Assembly (NCBI GenBank): GCA_021816585.1
Contig: JAKAXL010000007.1
Span: 29,119-93,118 of the forward strand
Length of the DNA: 64,000 nucleotides
DNA from: Pseudomonadota bacterium
Lineage (GTDB): Bacteria > Pseudomonadota > Gammaproteobacteria > Burkholderiales > Burkholderiaceae_C
Reading direction: 5' to 3'
Shown here: piece after piece, positions 14,957-24,391 of the stretch
Layout of the letters: the number at the start of each line of letters is the position of its first letter
How positions within the stretch are numbered: position 1 is the first letter of the stretch
Notes under the pieces: model-generated
The model's input: the letters and a program-made list of their open reading frames with translations, nothing else
The model's database searches: none
What the model was told of the DNA's origin: nothing
Position numbers and translations under genes: made by a program

Positions 14957-15466
14957 TCAGGACGCGTCGCGCATGATGAACATGCCGCTGTCGACGTCGT
15001 CGAGATGGGCGCTTTGCGCCTCGCGCTCGTCGGGGTCGGGCTCGCGCACTTCCAGGATGCGGTAGTGCACGCGCAGCGCCATGCCGGCCAGCGGGTGGTT
15101 GCCGTCGAGCACCACCTTGCCGTCGGCGATGTCGGTCACGGTGAACAGACTGCCCGGCTCCGCCGGCGCGCAGCCGCGCGGCAGCTGCTCGAACTGCATG
15201 CCCGGCTCGAGCAGCTCGGGGAAGAGTTCGCGGCTTTCCACGCGCAGGCGCTCCGGCTCGTAGTCGCCGAAGGCATCGGTGGGCTCGATCTGCAGCGCGC
15301 CGCTGTCGCCGGCCGACTTGCCCAGCAGATCGCGCGAGATCGCCGGCAGCAGGTCGGCGCCGCCGACGTAGAAATCGCTGCCCTGCTCGTCCTCGGCGAG
15401 GGCTTCGTTCTGGGCGTCGGTGAGGCGCCAGGCCAGCGTGACCACGGTATCGGGTGCGACTTGCAT
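14957..15466 (-). CDS. FKBP-type peptidyl-prolyl cis-trans isomerase, SlyD-like
   Basis: MQVAPDTVVTLAWRLTDAQNEAL...EPTDAFGDYEPERL...VTDIADGKVVLDGNHPLAGMALRVHYRILEVR. Confidence 0.88.
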   Translation of the reverse strand: MQVAPDTVVTLAWRLTDAQNEALAEDEQGSDFYVGGADLLPAISRDLLGKSAGDSGALQIEPTDAFGDYEPERLRVESRELFPELLEPGMQFEQLPRGCAPAEPGSLFTVTDIADGKVVLDGNHPLAGMALRVHYRILEVREPDPDEREAQSAHLDDVDSGMFIMRDAS

Positions 15467-15640
15467 GATGATGTTCCTGCACGGGTCCGGGACCCCGCGA
15501 CGTGCCGCGGGGCGGTGCGCCGCTCGTCGCGGCGCCTCGGCCGGCGCGACGAGCGCGCCGGACCCGACATTGTGCCCCCAACGCGCTCGCGCGCGCGAGT
15601 CGGTCGGGACAGGCGCGGGGGTAGGCAGGGCTACACTGCC

Positions 15641-16864
15641 ATGCCGGCTTTCTCCTTCATCGACATGCTCCCGCGCCCGCGAGTAGTGCCTTCCTCCCTG
15701 ATCCGCTTTCCCGGCCTCGGCCGCCGCCGCTTCCTGCGCGAGTACTGGCAGCGCAAGCCGCTGCTGGTGCGCGCAGCGGTTCCCGAACTGCAAGGGCTGA
15801 TCGATCGCCGCGAGCTGTTCCGGCTGGCGCTGCGCGACGATGTCGAGGCGCGGGTGATCCGGCGCGACGACGCGCGCTGGCAGGTCTGCCATGCCCCGCT
15901 GTCGCGCCGCGACCTGCCGGCGCTGCGCAGCCCGCACTGGACCTTGCTGGTGCAGGGCGTGGACCTGCACGACGAACGGGTCGCGCAGTTGCTGCAGCGC
16001 TTTCGCTTCCTGCCCGACGCACGGCTCGACGACATCATGATCTCGTGGGCCAGCGACGGCGGCGGCGTGGGCCCGCATGTCGACGAGTACGACGTGTTCC
16101 TGCTGCAGGCGCAGGGGCGGCGACGCTGGCGCATCGGTCCCGTGGCCGAACCCCGGATGCAGCCCGGACAGCCGCTGAAGCTGCTGCGCGACTTTCGTCC
16201 CGAGCAGGAATTCACCGTCGAGCCGGGAGACCTGCTGTACCTGCCTCCGGGTTGGGGGCACGACGGGATCGCCGACGGCGAATGCATGACCTGCTCGGTG
16301 GGTTTTCGCGCACCGCCGGGCGACGAGCTGTTGCGCCAGTTGCTGTGGAAGATGGCCGAGGAACTCGAGCCGTCGCCGCGCTACAGCGACCGCGGCAAGG
16401 TGGGCGAGGCGGTGGCCGCGCACCCGGCGCGCCTGCCCGACGACATGGTCCGCTTCGTCGCCGCGGCCTTCGCGCGGCTGCGGCCCGGGCGCCGCGACTT
16501 CGCGCGCGCGCTCGGGGAACTGCTCACCGAGCCGAAGCAGGAAGTGGTGTTCGAGGCCGCGCAAACGGCGGGTCTCGCGCGACGGGTCGCCCGCGCGGGC
16601 TTGCGCCTGGACCGGCGCAGCCGCATGCTGTGGTCGGCCGCGGCCGTGATGATCAACGGCGAGAGCGTGCCCGAGACGCTCGCGCGCTCGAGTCTGTTGC
16701 GGCGCCTGGCCGACGCGCGCGGCCTCGACGCCGCCGCATGGGCGCGGGCGGATGCCGCGGAGCGGGAATTGCTGTTGCAGTGGTGCCGCCTGGGCTGGGC
16801 CCATGCGGGTATCGGCGCCCATGGCGCGGGGAGGGCGGATGCAGGAGCCGACGACGACGCATGA
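15641..16864 (+). CDS. roxA: JmjC/cupin-domain 2-oxoglutarate oxygenase, ribosomal uL16 hydroxylase (RoxA/YcfD)-like
   Basis: FLREYWQRKPLLVRAAVP...MISWASDGGGVGPHVDEYDVFLLQAQGRRRWRIG...LEPGDLLYLPPGWGHDGIADGECMTCSVGFRAP-type sequence. Confidence 0.88.
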   Translation: MPAFSFIDMLPRPRVVPSSLIRFPGLGRRRFLREYWQRKPLLVRAAVPELQGLIDRRELFRLALRDDVEARVIRRDDARWQVCHAPLSRRDLPALRSPHWTLLVQGVDLHDERVAQLLQRFRFLPDARLDDIMISWASDGGGVGPHVDEYDVFLLQAQGRRRWRIGPVAEPRMQPGQPLKLLRDFRPEQEFTVEPGDLLYLPPGWGHDGIADGECMTCSVGFRAPPGDELLRQLLWKMAEELEPSPRYSDRGKVGEAVAAHPARLPDDMVRFVAAAFARLRPGRRDFARALGELLTEPKQEVVFEAAQTAGLARRVARAGLRLDRRSRMLWSAAAVMINGESVPETLARSSLLRRLADARGLDAAAWARADAAERELLLQWCRLGWAHAGIGAHGAGRADAGADDDA

Positions 16865-17339
16865 CGACGGGGACGCGAGTCGCGTGCTGCAAGGGCGCGA
16901 AGCGTGGCAGCAGGCCTTGCGCGATGCGCTGCTGGATCCCGGCGTGGGCTGGTGCATGTACAGCGACGACTACCGCGACTGGCCGCTGGGCGAGGCCGCC
17001 GTGGTGCAGGCGCTGCAGCAATGGGCATTCGGGTTGCGCAACCCGTGCGTGCGGGTCCTGGCCCGGGATTACTCCGCGGTGGTCCGCGATTTCCCGCGCT
17101 TCGTTCGCTGGCGCACCGATTTCGGGCATGTGCTGGAATGCCGCGAACTTCCCGCCGGGATCGAGGCTCCCCCCGAGGGCTTGTGGCTGCAGGAACGCGG
17201 TGTGCTCGCGCTGCCGGCCCAGCGCAACCGGCGCAGCGTGCTGACGTCGGGCGGCGCATGGAGGAGTTCGCTCGAGGCTTTCGAGCAGGCCTGGGAGGTG
17301 GCGGAACCCGGTTTCGTATCGCGATTGCTCGGTTTGTGA
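16839..17339 (+). CDS. Conserved hypothetical protein
   Basis: ORF overlapping roxA 3' end; MQEPTTTHDDGDASRVLQGREAWQQALRDALLDPGVGWCMYSDDYRDWPLGEAAVVQALQQWAFGLRNPCVRVLARDY. Confidence 0.7.
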   Translation: MQEPTTTHDDGDASRVLQGREAWQQALRDALLDPGVGWCMYSDDYRDWPLGEAAVVQALQQWAFGLRNPCVRVLARDYSAVVRDFPRFVRWRTDFGHVLECRELPAGIEAPPEGLWLQERGVLALPAQRNRRSVLTSGGAWRSSLEAFEQAWEVAEPGFVSRLLGL

Positions 17340-17518
17340 ACAATTCGCAACATCGTGATGCATTTGTGACAGGGCTATCGGGGCAAACCCTGGGGGGAGC
17401 TATACTTTCGCACTGAACTGCGTGCCGTCCTTGCGGTCGGCGGGTTCGTGTTCCAAAATTCCCTCCGGAATCACCCGGTTCTCACTGCCTGTTCCTGATC
17501 TGACGCTTGAGGATACAA

Positions 17519-17746
17519 ATGAAAAAGTCCGTGCTGTTGGCTTCGATGATCGCTGCGCTGGCGCTGGCCGCCTGCGGCAAGAAGGAAGAAGCCGCCCCCG
17601 CGTCGGCGCCGGCCTCGGCCGCTGCTCCGGCCTCCGCCCCGGCTTCCGCCGCCGCGCCGGCTGCCTCGGCTGCGTCGAAGGCCGCCCCGGCCGCGTCGGC
17701 TGCCGCCGCGTCGGCCCCGGCTTCCGCCGCCAGCGCCCAGAAGTAA
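17519..17746 (+). CDS. Small Ala/Pro/Ser-rich putative lipoprotein
   Basis: MKKSVLLASMIAALALAACGKKEEAAPASAPASAAAPASAP...; lipobox LAAC; followed by a strong terminator. Confidence 0.75.
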   Translation: MKKSVLLASMIAALALAACGKKEEAAPASAPASAAAPASAPASAAAPAASAASKAAPAASAAAASAPASAASAQK

Positions 17747-17798
17747 ATCGCTGACCGCAGCGGGCTTCGGCTCGCTGCGGATTCGCGATGCCTTGAAC

Positions 17799-17824
17799 AA
17801 GCCAGCTTCGGCTGGCTTTTTTGT
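17799..17824 (+). terminator. Rho-independent terminator of small lipoprotein gene
   Basis: aagccagcttcggctggcttttttgttg: AAGCCAGC-ttcg-GCTGGCTT stem plus T-run. Confidence 0.88.
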
Positions 17825-17874
17825 TGCCCGCGCCGCGCATCGGACAACAGAAGGCGGACGGCACCAAGCGGACA

Positions 17875-17903
17875 ACAAAAAGGCCTGTCGATCGACAGGC
17901 CTT
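17875..17903 (-). terminator. Rho-independent terminator of rpmB-rpmG operon
   Basis: Perfect palindrome AAGGCCTGTCGATCGACAGGCCTT (17880-17903) followed on minus strand by TTTTTGTTG. Confidence 0.85.
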
Positions 17904-17963
17904 CGACGGGCCCCCGCCGCACGCGGCAGGGGCGGGGCGGGCGCCCGCGGCGCCGCTGCCCGC

Positions 17964-18131
17964 TTACTTCAGCTTGCTTTCCTTGTAGACCACGTGCTTG
18001 CGCGCGACCGGGTCGAATTTGGCGATTTCCATCTTCTCCGGCTGGGTGCGCTTGTTCTTGGTCGTGGTGTAGAAGTGACCGGTACCGGCGGTCGACTCCA
18101 GCTTGATCTTTTCACGTCCGCCCTTGGCCAT
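17964..18131 (-). CDS. rpmG: 50S ribosomal protein L33 (too short for the supplied ORF track)
   Basis: Minus-strand translation [55 protein letters not shown]. Confidence 0.97.
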   Translation of the reverse strand: MAKGGREKIKLESTAGTGHFYTTTKNKRTQPEKMEIAKFDPVARKHVVYKESKLK

Positions 18132-18160
18132 GGCGCGTCACTCCTGTTGCAGTTCGGGGT

Positions 18161-18394
18161 TCAGGCTTCGCCGCGCGCGCGCAGGTCCGACAGCACGGCA
18201 TCGATGCCGACCTTGTCGATCAGGCGCAGCCCGGCATTCGAGATGCGCAGGCGCACGAAACGATTTTCGCTTTCGACCCAGATCCTGCGATATTGCAGAT
18301 TGGGCAGGAAACGACGCTTGGTCTTGTTGTTCGCGTGGGAAACGTTGTTGCCCACCATCGGCGCTTTGCCGGTAACCTGACAGACGCGTGCCAT
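18161..18394 (-). CDS. rpmB: 50S ribosomal protein L28
   Basis: [68 protein letters not shown]. Confidence 0.97.
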   Translation of the reverse strand: MARVCQVTGKAPMVGNNVSHANNKTKRRFLPNLQYRRIWVESENRFVRLRISNAGLRLIDKVGIDAVLSDLRARGEA

Positions 18395-18484
18395 ACAGCA
18401 CTCCACTTGATAAGCGTTGGCAAAAACGGGCATTGTACACGGTGTTCGTCGAGATCCCAAGTTGCGGCCCGTCCGCGCGACGAA

Positions 18485-19342
18485 TCATCCGGCGCCGGCG
18501 CCGTTCGCCGCGGGCTTGCGCGCGCGCTCGCAGGGCAGCGAGCACAGCTGCAGCCAGCGCGGCGCGGCGCCTTGCAGGCGCAGGCTGCTGAGGCTGCCGC
18601 CCCACAGGCAGCCGCTGTCCAGGCACAGCGCCTCGTCGCTCCACGACAGCCCCAGCGTCGACCAGTGCCCGAAGGCGATCGGCGTGCCGCGGCTGGCGCG
18701 CCCGGGTACCGCGTACCAGGGCAGCAGCTCCGGCGGCGCGCCGCCCGGCGCCTGCTTGCAGTGGAAGTCGATGCTGCCGTCGCGCGTGTCGATGTAGCGC
18801 AGCCGGGTCAGCGCATTGACCGTCAGGCGCCAGCGATCGGGGCCCTGCAGCCGCTCCGACCAGATGGCGGGCTGGTTGCCGAACAGATCGTCGAGGAAGG
18901 CGCGCAGATCGGCGCCGCGCAGCTGCTGCTCGACCTCGCCGGCCAGCGCCAGGGTCTGCTGCACGCTCCATTGCGGCATCACGCCGGCATGCACCAGCAG
19001 CCAGCCCTGCTCGGACAGGGCCAGCGGGCGTTCGCGCACCCATTGCAGCAGTTCATCGCGGTCGGGGGCCTCGAGAATGTCGTCCAGGGTGTCGCTGCGG
19101 TGCGCGCGGCGCACCCCCTCGGCCACCGCGAGCAGGTGCAGGTCGTGGTTGCCCAGCAGGCATTGCGCCGCGTCGCCCAGGCGCATCAGCAGGCGCAGGC
19201 AGGCGGCGGAGCCGGGGCCGCGATTGACCGCGTCGCCCAGCACCACCACGCGATCGTTCGCGGGGTCGAAGCGCAGCACGTCGAGCAGGCGCGCGAAGGC
19301 CTCGTCGCATCCTTGCAGGTCCCCGATCAGATAAGTGGCCAT
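18485..19342 (-). CDS. apaH: Symmetrical bis(5'-nucleosyl)-tetraphosphatase
   Basis: MATYLIGDLQGCDEAFARLLDVLRFDPANDRVVVLGDAVNRGPGSAACLRLLMRLGDAAQCLLGNHDLHLLA. Confidence 0.96.
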   Translation of the reverse strand: MATYLIGDLQGCDEAFARLLDVLRFDPANDRVVVLGDAVNRGPGSAACLRLLMRLGDAAQCLLGNHDLHLLAVAEGVRRAHRSDTLDDILEAPDRDELLQWVRERPLALSEQGWLLVHAGVMPQWSVQQTLALAGEVEQQLRGADLRAFLDDLFGNQPAIWSERLQGPDRWRLTVNALTRLRYIDTRDGSIDFHCKQAPGGAPPELLPWYAVPGRASRGTPIAFGHWSTLGLSWSDEALCLDSGCLWGGSLSSLRLQGAAPRWLQLCSLPCERARKPAANGAGAG

Positions 19343-19413
19343 CGCTGCTCGACGTGAGAAAATGCCATTTTGCCTCGGACGGGCGCCCGCCGGGCCGCCC
19401 GCTTCCCAACCGC

Positions 19414-20799
19414 ATGCAATCCATGGCGCAACTCGATCCCTCGCTGTTCAAGGCCTACGACATCCGCGGAGTCGTCGGTCGATCCCTCACCACGCATGCC
19501 TGCGAACACATCGGGCGTGCCTACGCCACGCTGGCGCGCGCGCGCGGCCAGCAGGCGGTCTACATCAGCCGCGACGGGCGCGATTCGGGCCCGCAGCTGT
19601 CGGCCGCGCTGGCCGCCGGGCTGCGCGCGGCGGGGATGGACGTCGTCGACCTCGGCATGAACGCGACGCCGATGCTGTATTTCGCCTGTGCGACCACCGG
19701 CATCCCCAACGGCATCCAGATCACCGGCAGCCACAATCCGCCCGAGTACAACGGGCTGAAGATGGTGCTGGGCGGCGACGCGCTGCACGGCGAGGACATC
19801 TCCGCGCTGCGCGACATCACCGTGTCGGAGCAGTACACCGAGGGGCAGGGCGGGCTGCGCAGCGAAAGCATCGTCGAGCCCTACCTGCAGCGCATCGTCG
19901 ACGACGTGCGCCTGGCGCGCCCGATGCGCGTGGCGGTGGACTGCGGCAACGGCGTGGCCGGGGCCTTCGCGCCGCAACTGCTGCGGCGCCTGGGTTGCCA
20001 GGTGACCGAGCTGTTCTGCGACGTCGACGGCAGCTTCCCGAACCATCATCCGGACCCCGCCGATCCGCACAACCTGGAAGACCTGCAGCGCGTGCTGCGC
20101 GAGACCGACTGCGAGATCGGGCTGGCCTTCGACGGCGACGGCGACCGCCTCGGCGTGGTCACGAAAGACGGCCAGGTGATCTGGCCCGACCGCCAGTTGA
20201 TGCTGTATGCGGCCGACGTGCTGACCCGGCATCCCGGCGCGCCGATCATCTACGACGTCAAATGCACGGCCAATCTCGACCCCTGGGTGCGGCGTCACGG
20301 CGGTGAGCCGATGATGTGGCGCACCGGGCACTCGCTGATCAAGGCGCGCATGAAGCAGGTCGGCGCGCCGCTGGCCGGCGAGATGAGCGGGCACATCTTC
20401 TTCAAGGACCGCTGGTACGGCTTCGACGACGCGCAGTACGGCGCCGCGCGCCTGCTGGAATTGCTGGCGCGCGCGCCCGACGCGCAGGCCGAGCTGCTCG
20501 GCCTGCCCGACTCGATGTCGACGCCGGAGCTGAAGATCGCGACCGAGGCGCAGCAGCAGTTCGAGCTGTGCGAGCGCCTGCAGCGCGAAGGTCGTTTCCC
20601 GTCGGCTCGTCACATCCACACCATGGACGGCGTGCGCGCCGAGTACGACGACGGTTTCGGGCTGGCGCGCCCGTCCAACACCACGCCCTGCGTGGTGCTG
20701 CGTTTCGAGGCGCGCGACGCGCAGGCGCTGGCGCGCATCCAGCAGGAGTTCCGCGACGCGCTGCTTCGCCTGCAACCCGGGTTGCGGCTGCCCTTCTGA
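19414..20799 (+). CDS. algC: Phosphomannomutase/phosphoglucomutase
   Basis: LDPSLFKAYDIRGVVGRSLT...ITGSHNPPEYNGLKMVLGG...AFDGDGDRLGVVTKDGQ...GEMSGHIFFKDRWYGFDDAQYGAARLLELLA. Confidence 0.93.
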   Translation: MQSMAQLDPSLFKAYDIRGVVGRSLTTHACEHIGRAYATLARARGQQAVYISRDGRDSGPQLSAALAAGLRAAGMDVVDLGMNATPMLYFACATTGIPNGIQITGSHNPPEYNGLKMVLGGDALHGEDISALRDITVSEQYTEGQGGLRSESIVEPYLQRIVDDVRLARPMRVAVDCGNGVAGAFAPQLLRRLGCQVTELFCDVDGSFPNHHPDPADPHNLEDLQRVLRETDCEIGLAFDGDGDRLGVVTKDGQVIWPDRQLMLYAADVLTRHPGAPIIYDVKCTANLDPWVRRHGGEPMMWRTGHSLIKARMKQVGAPLAGEMSGHIFFKDRWYGFDDAQYGAARLLELLARAPDAQAELLGLPDSMSTPELKIATEAQQQFELCERLQREGRFPSARHIHTMDGVRAEYDDGFGLARPSNTTPCVVLRFEARDAQALARIQQEFRDALLRLQPGLRLPF

Positions 20800-20816
20800 T
20801 CGACGCGCGCCCGTTC

Positions 20817-21854
20817 ATGCCCGACCAACGCCCGCTGAGGGTCCTGCTGGTGAAGACCAGCTCGATGGGCGACATCGTGCAGGCGTTGCCGGTGTTGCAC
20901 GACATCCTGGAGCAGCGCCCGGGGTCGAGCATCGAATGGCTGCTGGAGCCCGGCTACGCCGACCTGGTGCGCGGCCACCCCGCCGTGTCGCGGGTCATCG
21001 AGGTGCCGTGGCGCAGTTGGTGGCGCCATCCGCTGGCCGCCGACACGCGTCGGCAGTGGCGCGCGCTGCGCGCCGAGCTGGCTTCGCGCGAGTTCGACGC
21101 GGTGATCGACCTGCAGGGCCTGTTAAAGAGCGCGCTGCTGGCGCGCGTGGCCCGCGGCACGCGCTATGGCTGGAAGGGGCGGGCCTGCCGCGAGCCGCTG
21201 GCCGCGCTGCTGTACGACCGGCGCATGCAGGCGCCGCCCTTCGACCGGGTGGCGGCGGTGGTGCGCTATCGACGGCTGTGCGCCTGGGCGCTGGGTTACG
21301 AGCCGGGCGGCGAGCCGGTGTACGGGCTGCGTCCGACCCCGTTGCGGCCGGCGTGGCTGCCGGGCGCGGCGCCCTTCGCGGTGCTGCTGTCGGCGACGGC
21401 GCGCGACGAGAAGCTGTGGCCCGAGGCCTCGTGGGTGGAACTCGGGCGCCAGCTGCGCGCGCGCGGCCTGGCGCTGCTGCTGCCCTGGGGGGACGAGCCG
21501 GAGCGCGAGCGCGCGGCGCGCATCGGCGCCGCCATCGCGGACGAAGCCGGCGCCGCGCAGGCGCCGCCGGTGGCCGTGGCTCCCGAGCGCATGGCGCTGG
21601 CGCAGTGGGCCCGGGTGTTCGCCGCCAGCGAACTGGTGGTCGGGGTCGACACCGGCCTGAGCTTTCTGGCCGCGGCGGTCGAGCGCCCCGTGGTGGGCAT
21701 CTACACCGCGACCTCGCCGCTGCAGGTGGGGATCCAGTCGAGCTCGCCGCACCGCAACGTCGGCGACATCGGCCAGGTGCCGAGCCCGGCGCTGGTGCTG
21801 CAGGCGGCACTCGAGATGCTGGGTCGCGGCGCGCGCCCGACAGGCCAGGCGTGA
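20817..21854 (+). CDS. waaC: Lipopolysaccharide heptosyltransferase I
   Basis: LRVLLVKTSSMGDIVQALPVLHDILEQRPGSSIEWLLEPGYADLVRGHPAVSRVIEVPWR...VVGVDTGLSFLAAAVERPVVGIYTATSP. Confidence 0.94.
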   Translation: MPDQRPLRVLLVKTSSMGDIVQALPVLHDILEQRPGSSIEWLLEPGYADLVRGHPAVSRVIEVPWRSWWRHPLAADTRRQWRALRAELASREFDAVIDLQGLLKSALLARVARGTRYGWKGRACREPLAALLYDRRMQAPPFDRVAAVVRYRRLCAWALGYEPGGEPVYGLRPTPLRPAWLPGAAPFAVLLSATARDEKLWPEASWVELGRQLRARGLALLLPWGDEPERERAARIGAAIADEAGAAQAPPVAVAPERMALAQWARVFAASELVVGVDTGLSFLAAAVERPVVGIYTATSPLQVGIQSSSPHRNVGDIGQVPSPALVLQAALEMLGRGARPTGQA

Positions 21855-23152
21855 ATCCGGCCGAACGTCGCGCGCTGCGCCTGTACACGCTCGCGTGGCG
21901 ACTGCTGGCGCCGCTGGCCGTGCTGCGCCTGCTGTGGCGTTCGCGCCGGGACGCGCGGTACCGCGCCCATCTCGGCGAACGCTTCGGCCGCTACGCATCG
22001 CTGCCGGCGACCCCCGAGCCCGAGGCCCCGCTGCTGTGGCTGCACGCGGTGTCGCTGGGCGAGACGCGTGCCGCCGCGCCGCTGATCGAGGCGCTGCGCC
22101 ACGAGCTGCCGCGCATGCGCCTGTTGCTGACCCACACCACGCCGACCGGTCGCGCGGCCGGCGCCGAGTTGCTGCGCGAGGGGGATCGGCAGGCCTGGCT
22201 GCCCTACGACCTGCCGGGGGCGGTGCGGCGCTTCCTCGAGCATTTCCGGCCGCGGGTCGGGGTGCTGATGGAGACCGAACTGTGGCCGAACCTGGCGCGC
22301 GGCTGCGCCGACGCCTCGGTCGCGCTGCTGCTGGCCAACGCGCGGCTGTCGCCGCGCAGCGCGGCGCGCTGGGGCCACTGGAGCTCGCTGGCCGGAGCCA
22401 CCTGCGGGGCCTTGGCCGGCGCCGCCGCGCAGACCGGAGCCGACGCGTCGCGCCTGCGCGCGCTGGGCGTGCGCGACGTCGTGGTCGCCGGCAACCTCAA
22501 GTTCGACCGGCGCGGCGACGCCGCGCTGCGCGGCCTCGGAAAGAACTGGCGCGCGGCCGCCGGGCGTCGCGTGCTGGTGCTGGCGTCCACGCGCGAGGAC
22601 CGCGGCGTGGCCGAGGAGCGCTTGCTGCTCGATGCGATGCCGCGGGAGCTGGCGTCGCGCGTGCTGGTGGTCGTCGTGCCGCGCCACCTCGAACGCGTGC
22701 CGGCGCTGCGCGTGATGCTCGAACAGCGCGGACTGGAGTACGGTCTGCGTAGCGGCGGCGCGCCCGATGCGCGCATGGCGGTGTGGGTCGGCGACAGCAT
22801 CGGCGAGATGCCCGCGTACTACGCGATGGCCGACGCCGCCTTCATCGGCGGCAGCCTGCTGCCGCTAGGCGGGCAGAACCTGATCGAGGCCTGCGCGGAA
22901 TCCTGCCCGGTGGTGATCGGCCCGCATGTGTTCAATTTCACGCAGGCGGTGGAGCAGGGCGAGCAGGCGGGCGCGGTGCGCCGCGCGGCGCACGCCGCGG
23001 CGGTGTGGGACGTGCTGCTGGGGTGGCTGGACGACGAGCGGGGACTGCAACGCGCGCGCCAGGATGCGCAGGCCTTCAGCGCGGCCCATCGCGGGGCTGC
23101 GCGCGCGCAGGCCCACTGGATCGCGCAGCGCCTGCGCGGCACCCTTCAGTAG
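21851..23152 (+). CDS. waaA: 3-deoxy-D-manno-octulosonic acid (Kdo) transferase
   Basis: GTG start; LLWLHAVSLGETRAAAPLIEAL...LLLTHTTPTGRAAG...VLMETELWPNLARGCADASVALLLANARLSPRSAARWG. Confidence 0.95.
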   Translation: MNPAERRALRLYTLAWRLLAPLAVLRLLWRSRRDARYRAHLGERFGRYASLPATPEPEAPLLWLHAVSLGETRAAAPLIEALRHELPRMRLLLTHTTPTGRAAGAELLREGDRQAWLPYDLPGAVRRFLEHFRPRVGVLMETELWPNLARGCADASVALLLANARLSPRSAARWGHWSSLAGATCGALAGAAAQTGADASRLRALGVRDVVVAGNLKFDRRGDAALRGLGKNWRAAAGRRVLVLASTREDRGVAEERLLLDAMPRELASRVLVVVVPRHLERVPALRVMLEQRGLEYGLRSGGAPDARMAVWVGDSIGEMPAYYAMADAAFIGGSLLPLGGQNLIEACAESCPVVIGPHVFNFTQAVEQGEQAGAVRRAAHAAAVWDVLLGWLDDERGLQRARQDAQAFSAAHRGAARAQAHWIAQRLRGTLQ

Positions 23153-23493
23153 GTGGGAATCGAGGGGTCGATCTCGCGCGACCAGGCGGTCATGCCGCCT
23201 TGCAGGTTGTAGACCTGCTCGAAGCCGTTCTGCACCAGGAAATTGGCCACCTGGGTGCTGCGCCCGCCGGTGCGGCACATGATCAGCAGCTTCTTGCCGC
23301 GCTCGAGCTCCGACTGGCGCAGCGGTACCGTGGCCATCGGGATCGGGGTGCAGCGGAAGCGCTCGTGGCGGATGCTGGCGCGCTCGAGTTCCCACGGCTC
23401 GCGCACGTCCACCACTTGCCAGGAGTCGAGTTCCTGCGGGCGGTTGTCGAGCAGGTCGCAGAGTTCGCCGACCGTGAGTTGCGCAATCGTCAT
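23146..23493 (-). CDS. Rhodanese-like sulfurtransferase
   Basis: VVDVREPWELERASI...KKLLIMCRTGGRSTQVANFLVQNGFEQVYNLQGGMTAWSREIDPSIPTY; active-site Cys in CRTGGRS. Confidence 0.93.
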   Translation of the reverse strand: MTIAQLTVGELCDLLDNRPQELDSWQVVDVREPWELERASIRHERFRCTPIPMATVPLRQSELERGKKLLIMCRTGGRSTQVANFLVQNGFEQVYNLQGGMTAWSREIDPSIPTY

Positions 23494-23607
23494 GACGGAT
23501 CCTGGGTTGCGTGGGCGCGGCCGCGCGGGGCGGTCGCGCCGGGGTCGAAAAGCGAAGCTTAGCCGCTTGCCCGCCAGTGCGTGCAGGGCTTGTCGGATGC
23601 CGGTTAC

Positions 23608-24258
23608 TCAGAAGCGAAAGCGCGGCGTCTCGGCGAAACCGTGCAGGCGCGGCGCGACGGTGTCGAACAGGTCGACCACGCGCGATTCGCGCTGCGCGGT
23701 GCGGGTGAGCAGTTGCGCGCGCATGATCGGCGCCTCGCCGACCACCGCGCACAGGCGTCCGCCCGGCTTGAGGCGATCGACCAGCGCCTGCGGAATCTGC
23801 GCCACCGAGCCGGACAGCACGATGACGTCGAACTCGCCGGGAGGCAGTTCCTTGGACGCATCCATGCAACGCACGGTGGCGTTCATCACGCCGGCCTGGC
23901 GCAGCTGCTGCTGCGCGGTCTCGGCGAGTTCCGGATGGATCTCCAGGCTCAGCACATGCGCCGCGCAGTGGCCGAGCAGCGCCGCCATGAAGCCGCTGCC
24001 GGCGCCGACCTCGAGCACCCACTCGTGCTTGCGTACCGCCAGTTCCTGCAGCAGGCGGGCCTCGACCTTCGGCGCCAGCATGATCTCGCCGCAGGGCAGC
24101 GGGATCTCCATGTCGGTGAAGGCCATCGAGCGGTAGGCCGCCGGCACGAAGTCCTCGCGCCTGACCGCGCCCAGCAAGTCCAGCACACCTTGATCCAGCA
24201 CATCCCAGGGGCGGATCTGCTGCTCGATCATGTTGAAACGGGCTTGTTCGAAATCCAT
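23608..24258 (-). CDS. Protein-L-isoaspartate O-methyltransferase family protein
   Basis: MDFEQARFNMIEQQIRPWDVLDQGVLDLLGAVRREDFVPAAYRSMAFTDMEIPLPCGEIMLAPKVEARLLQEL...VLEVGAGSGFMAALLG. Confidence 0.92.
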   Translation of the reverse strand: MDFEQARFNMIEQQIRPWDVLDQGVLDLLGAVRREDFVPAAYRSMAFTDMEIPLPCGEIMLAPKVEARLLQELAVRKHEWVLEVGAGSGFMAALLGHCAAHVLSLEIHPELAETAQQQLRQAGVMNATVRCMDASKELPPGEFDVIVLSGSVAQIPQALVDRLKPGGRLCAVVGEAPIMRAQLLTRTAQRESRVVDLFDTVAPRLHGFAETPRFRF

Positions 24259-24391
24259 CGCGTGCACTCGACTCGTTCGGGAAAGAGCCGATTTTATCCA
24301 CGGCGGGCGGCGCACCGGAATCGATCCCACGCAAAGGATCTGCGAATCGACGGCACCTGCGATCGTGCGGCGCAGCATCCGTGCGCTGATC

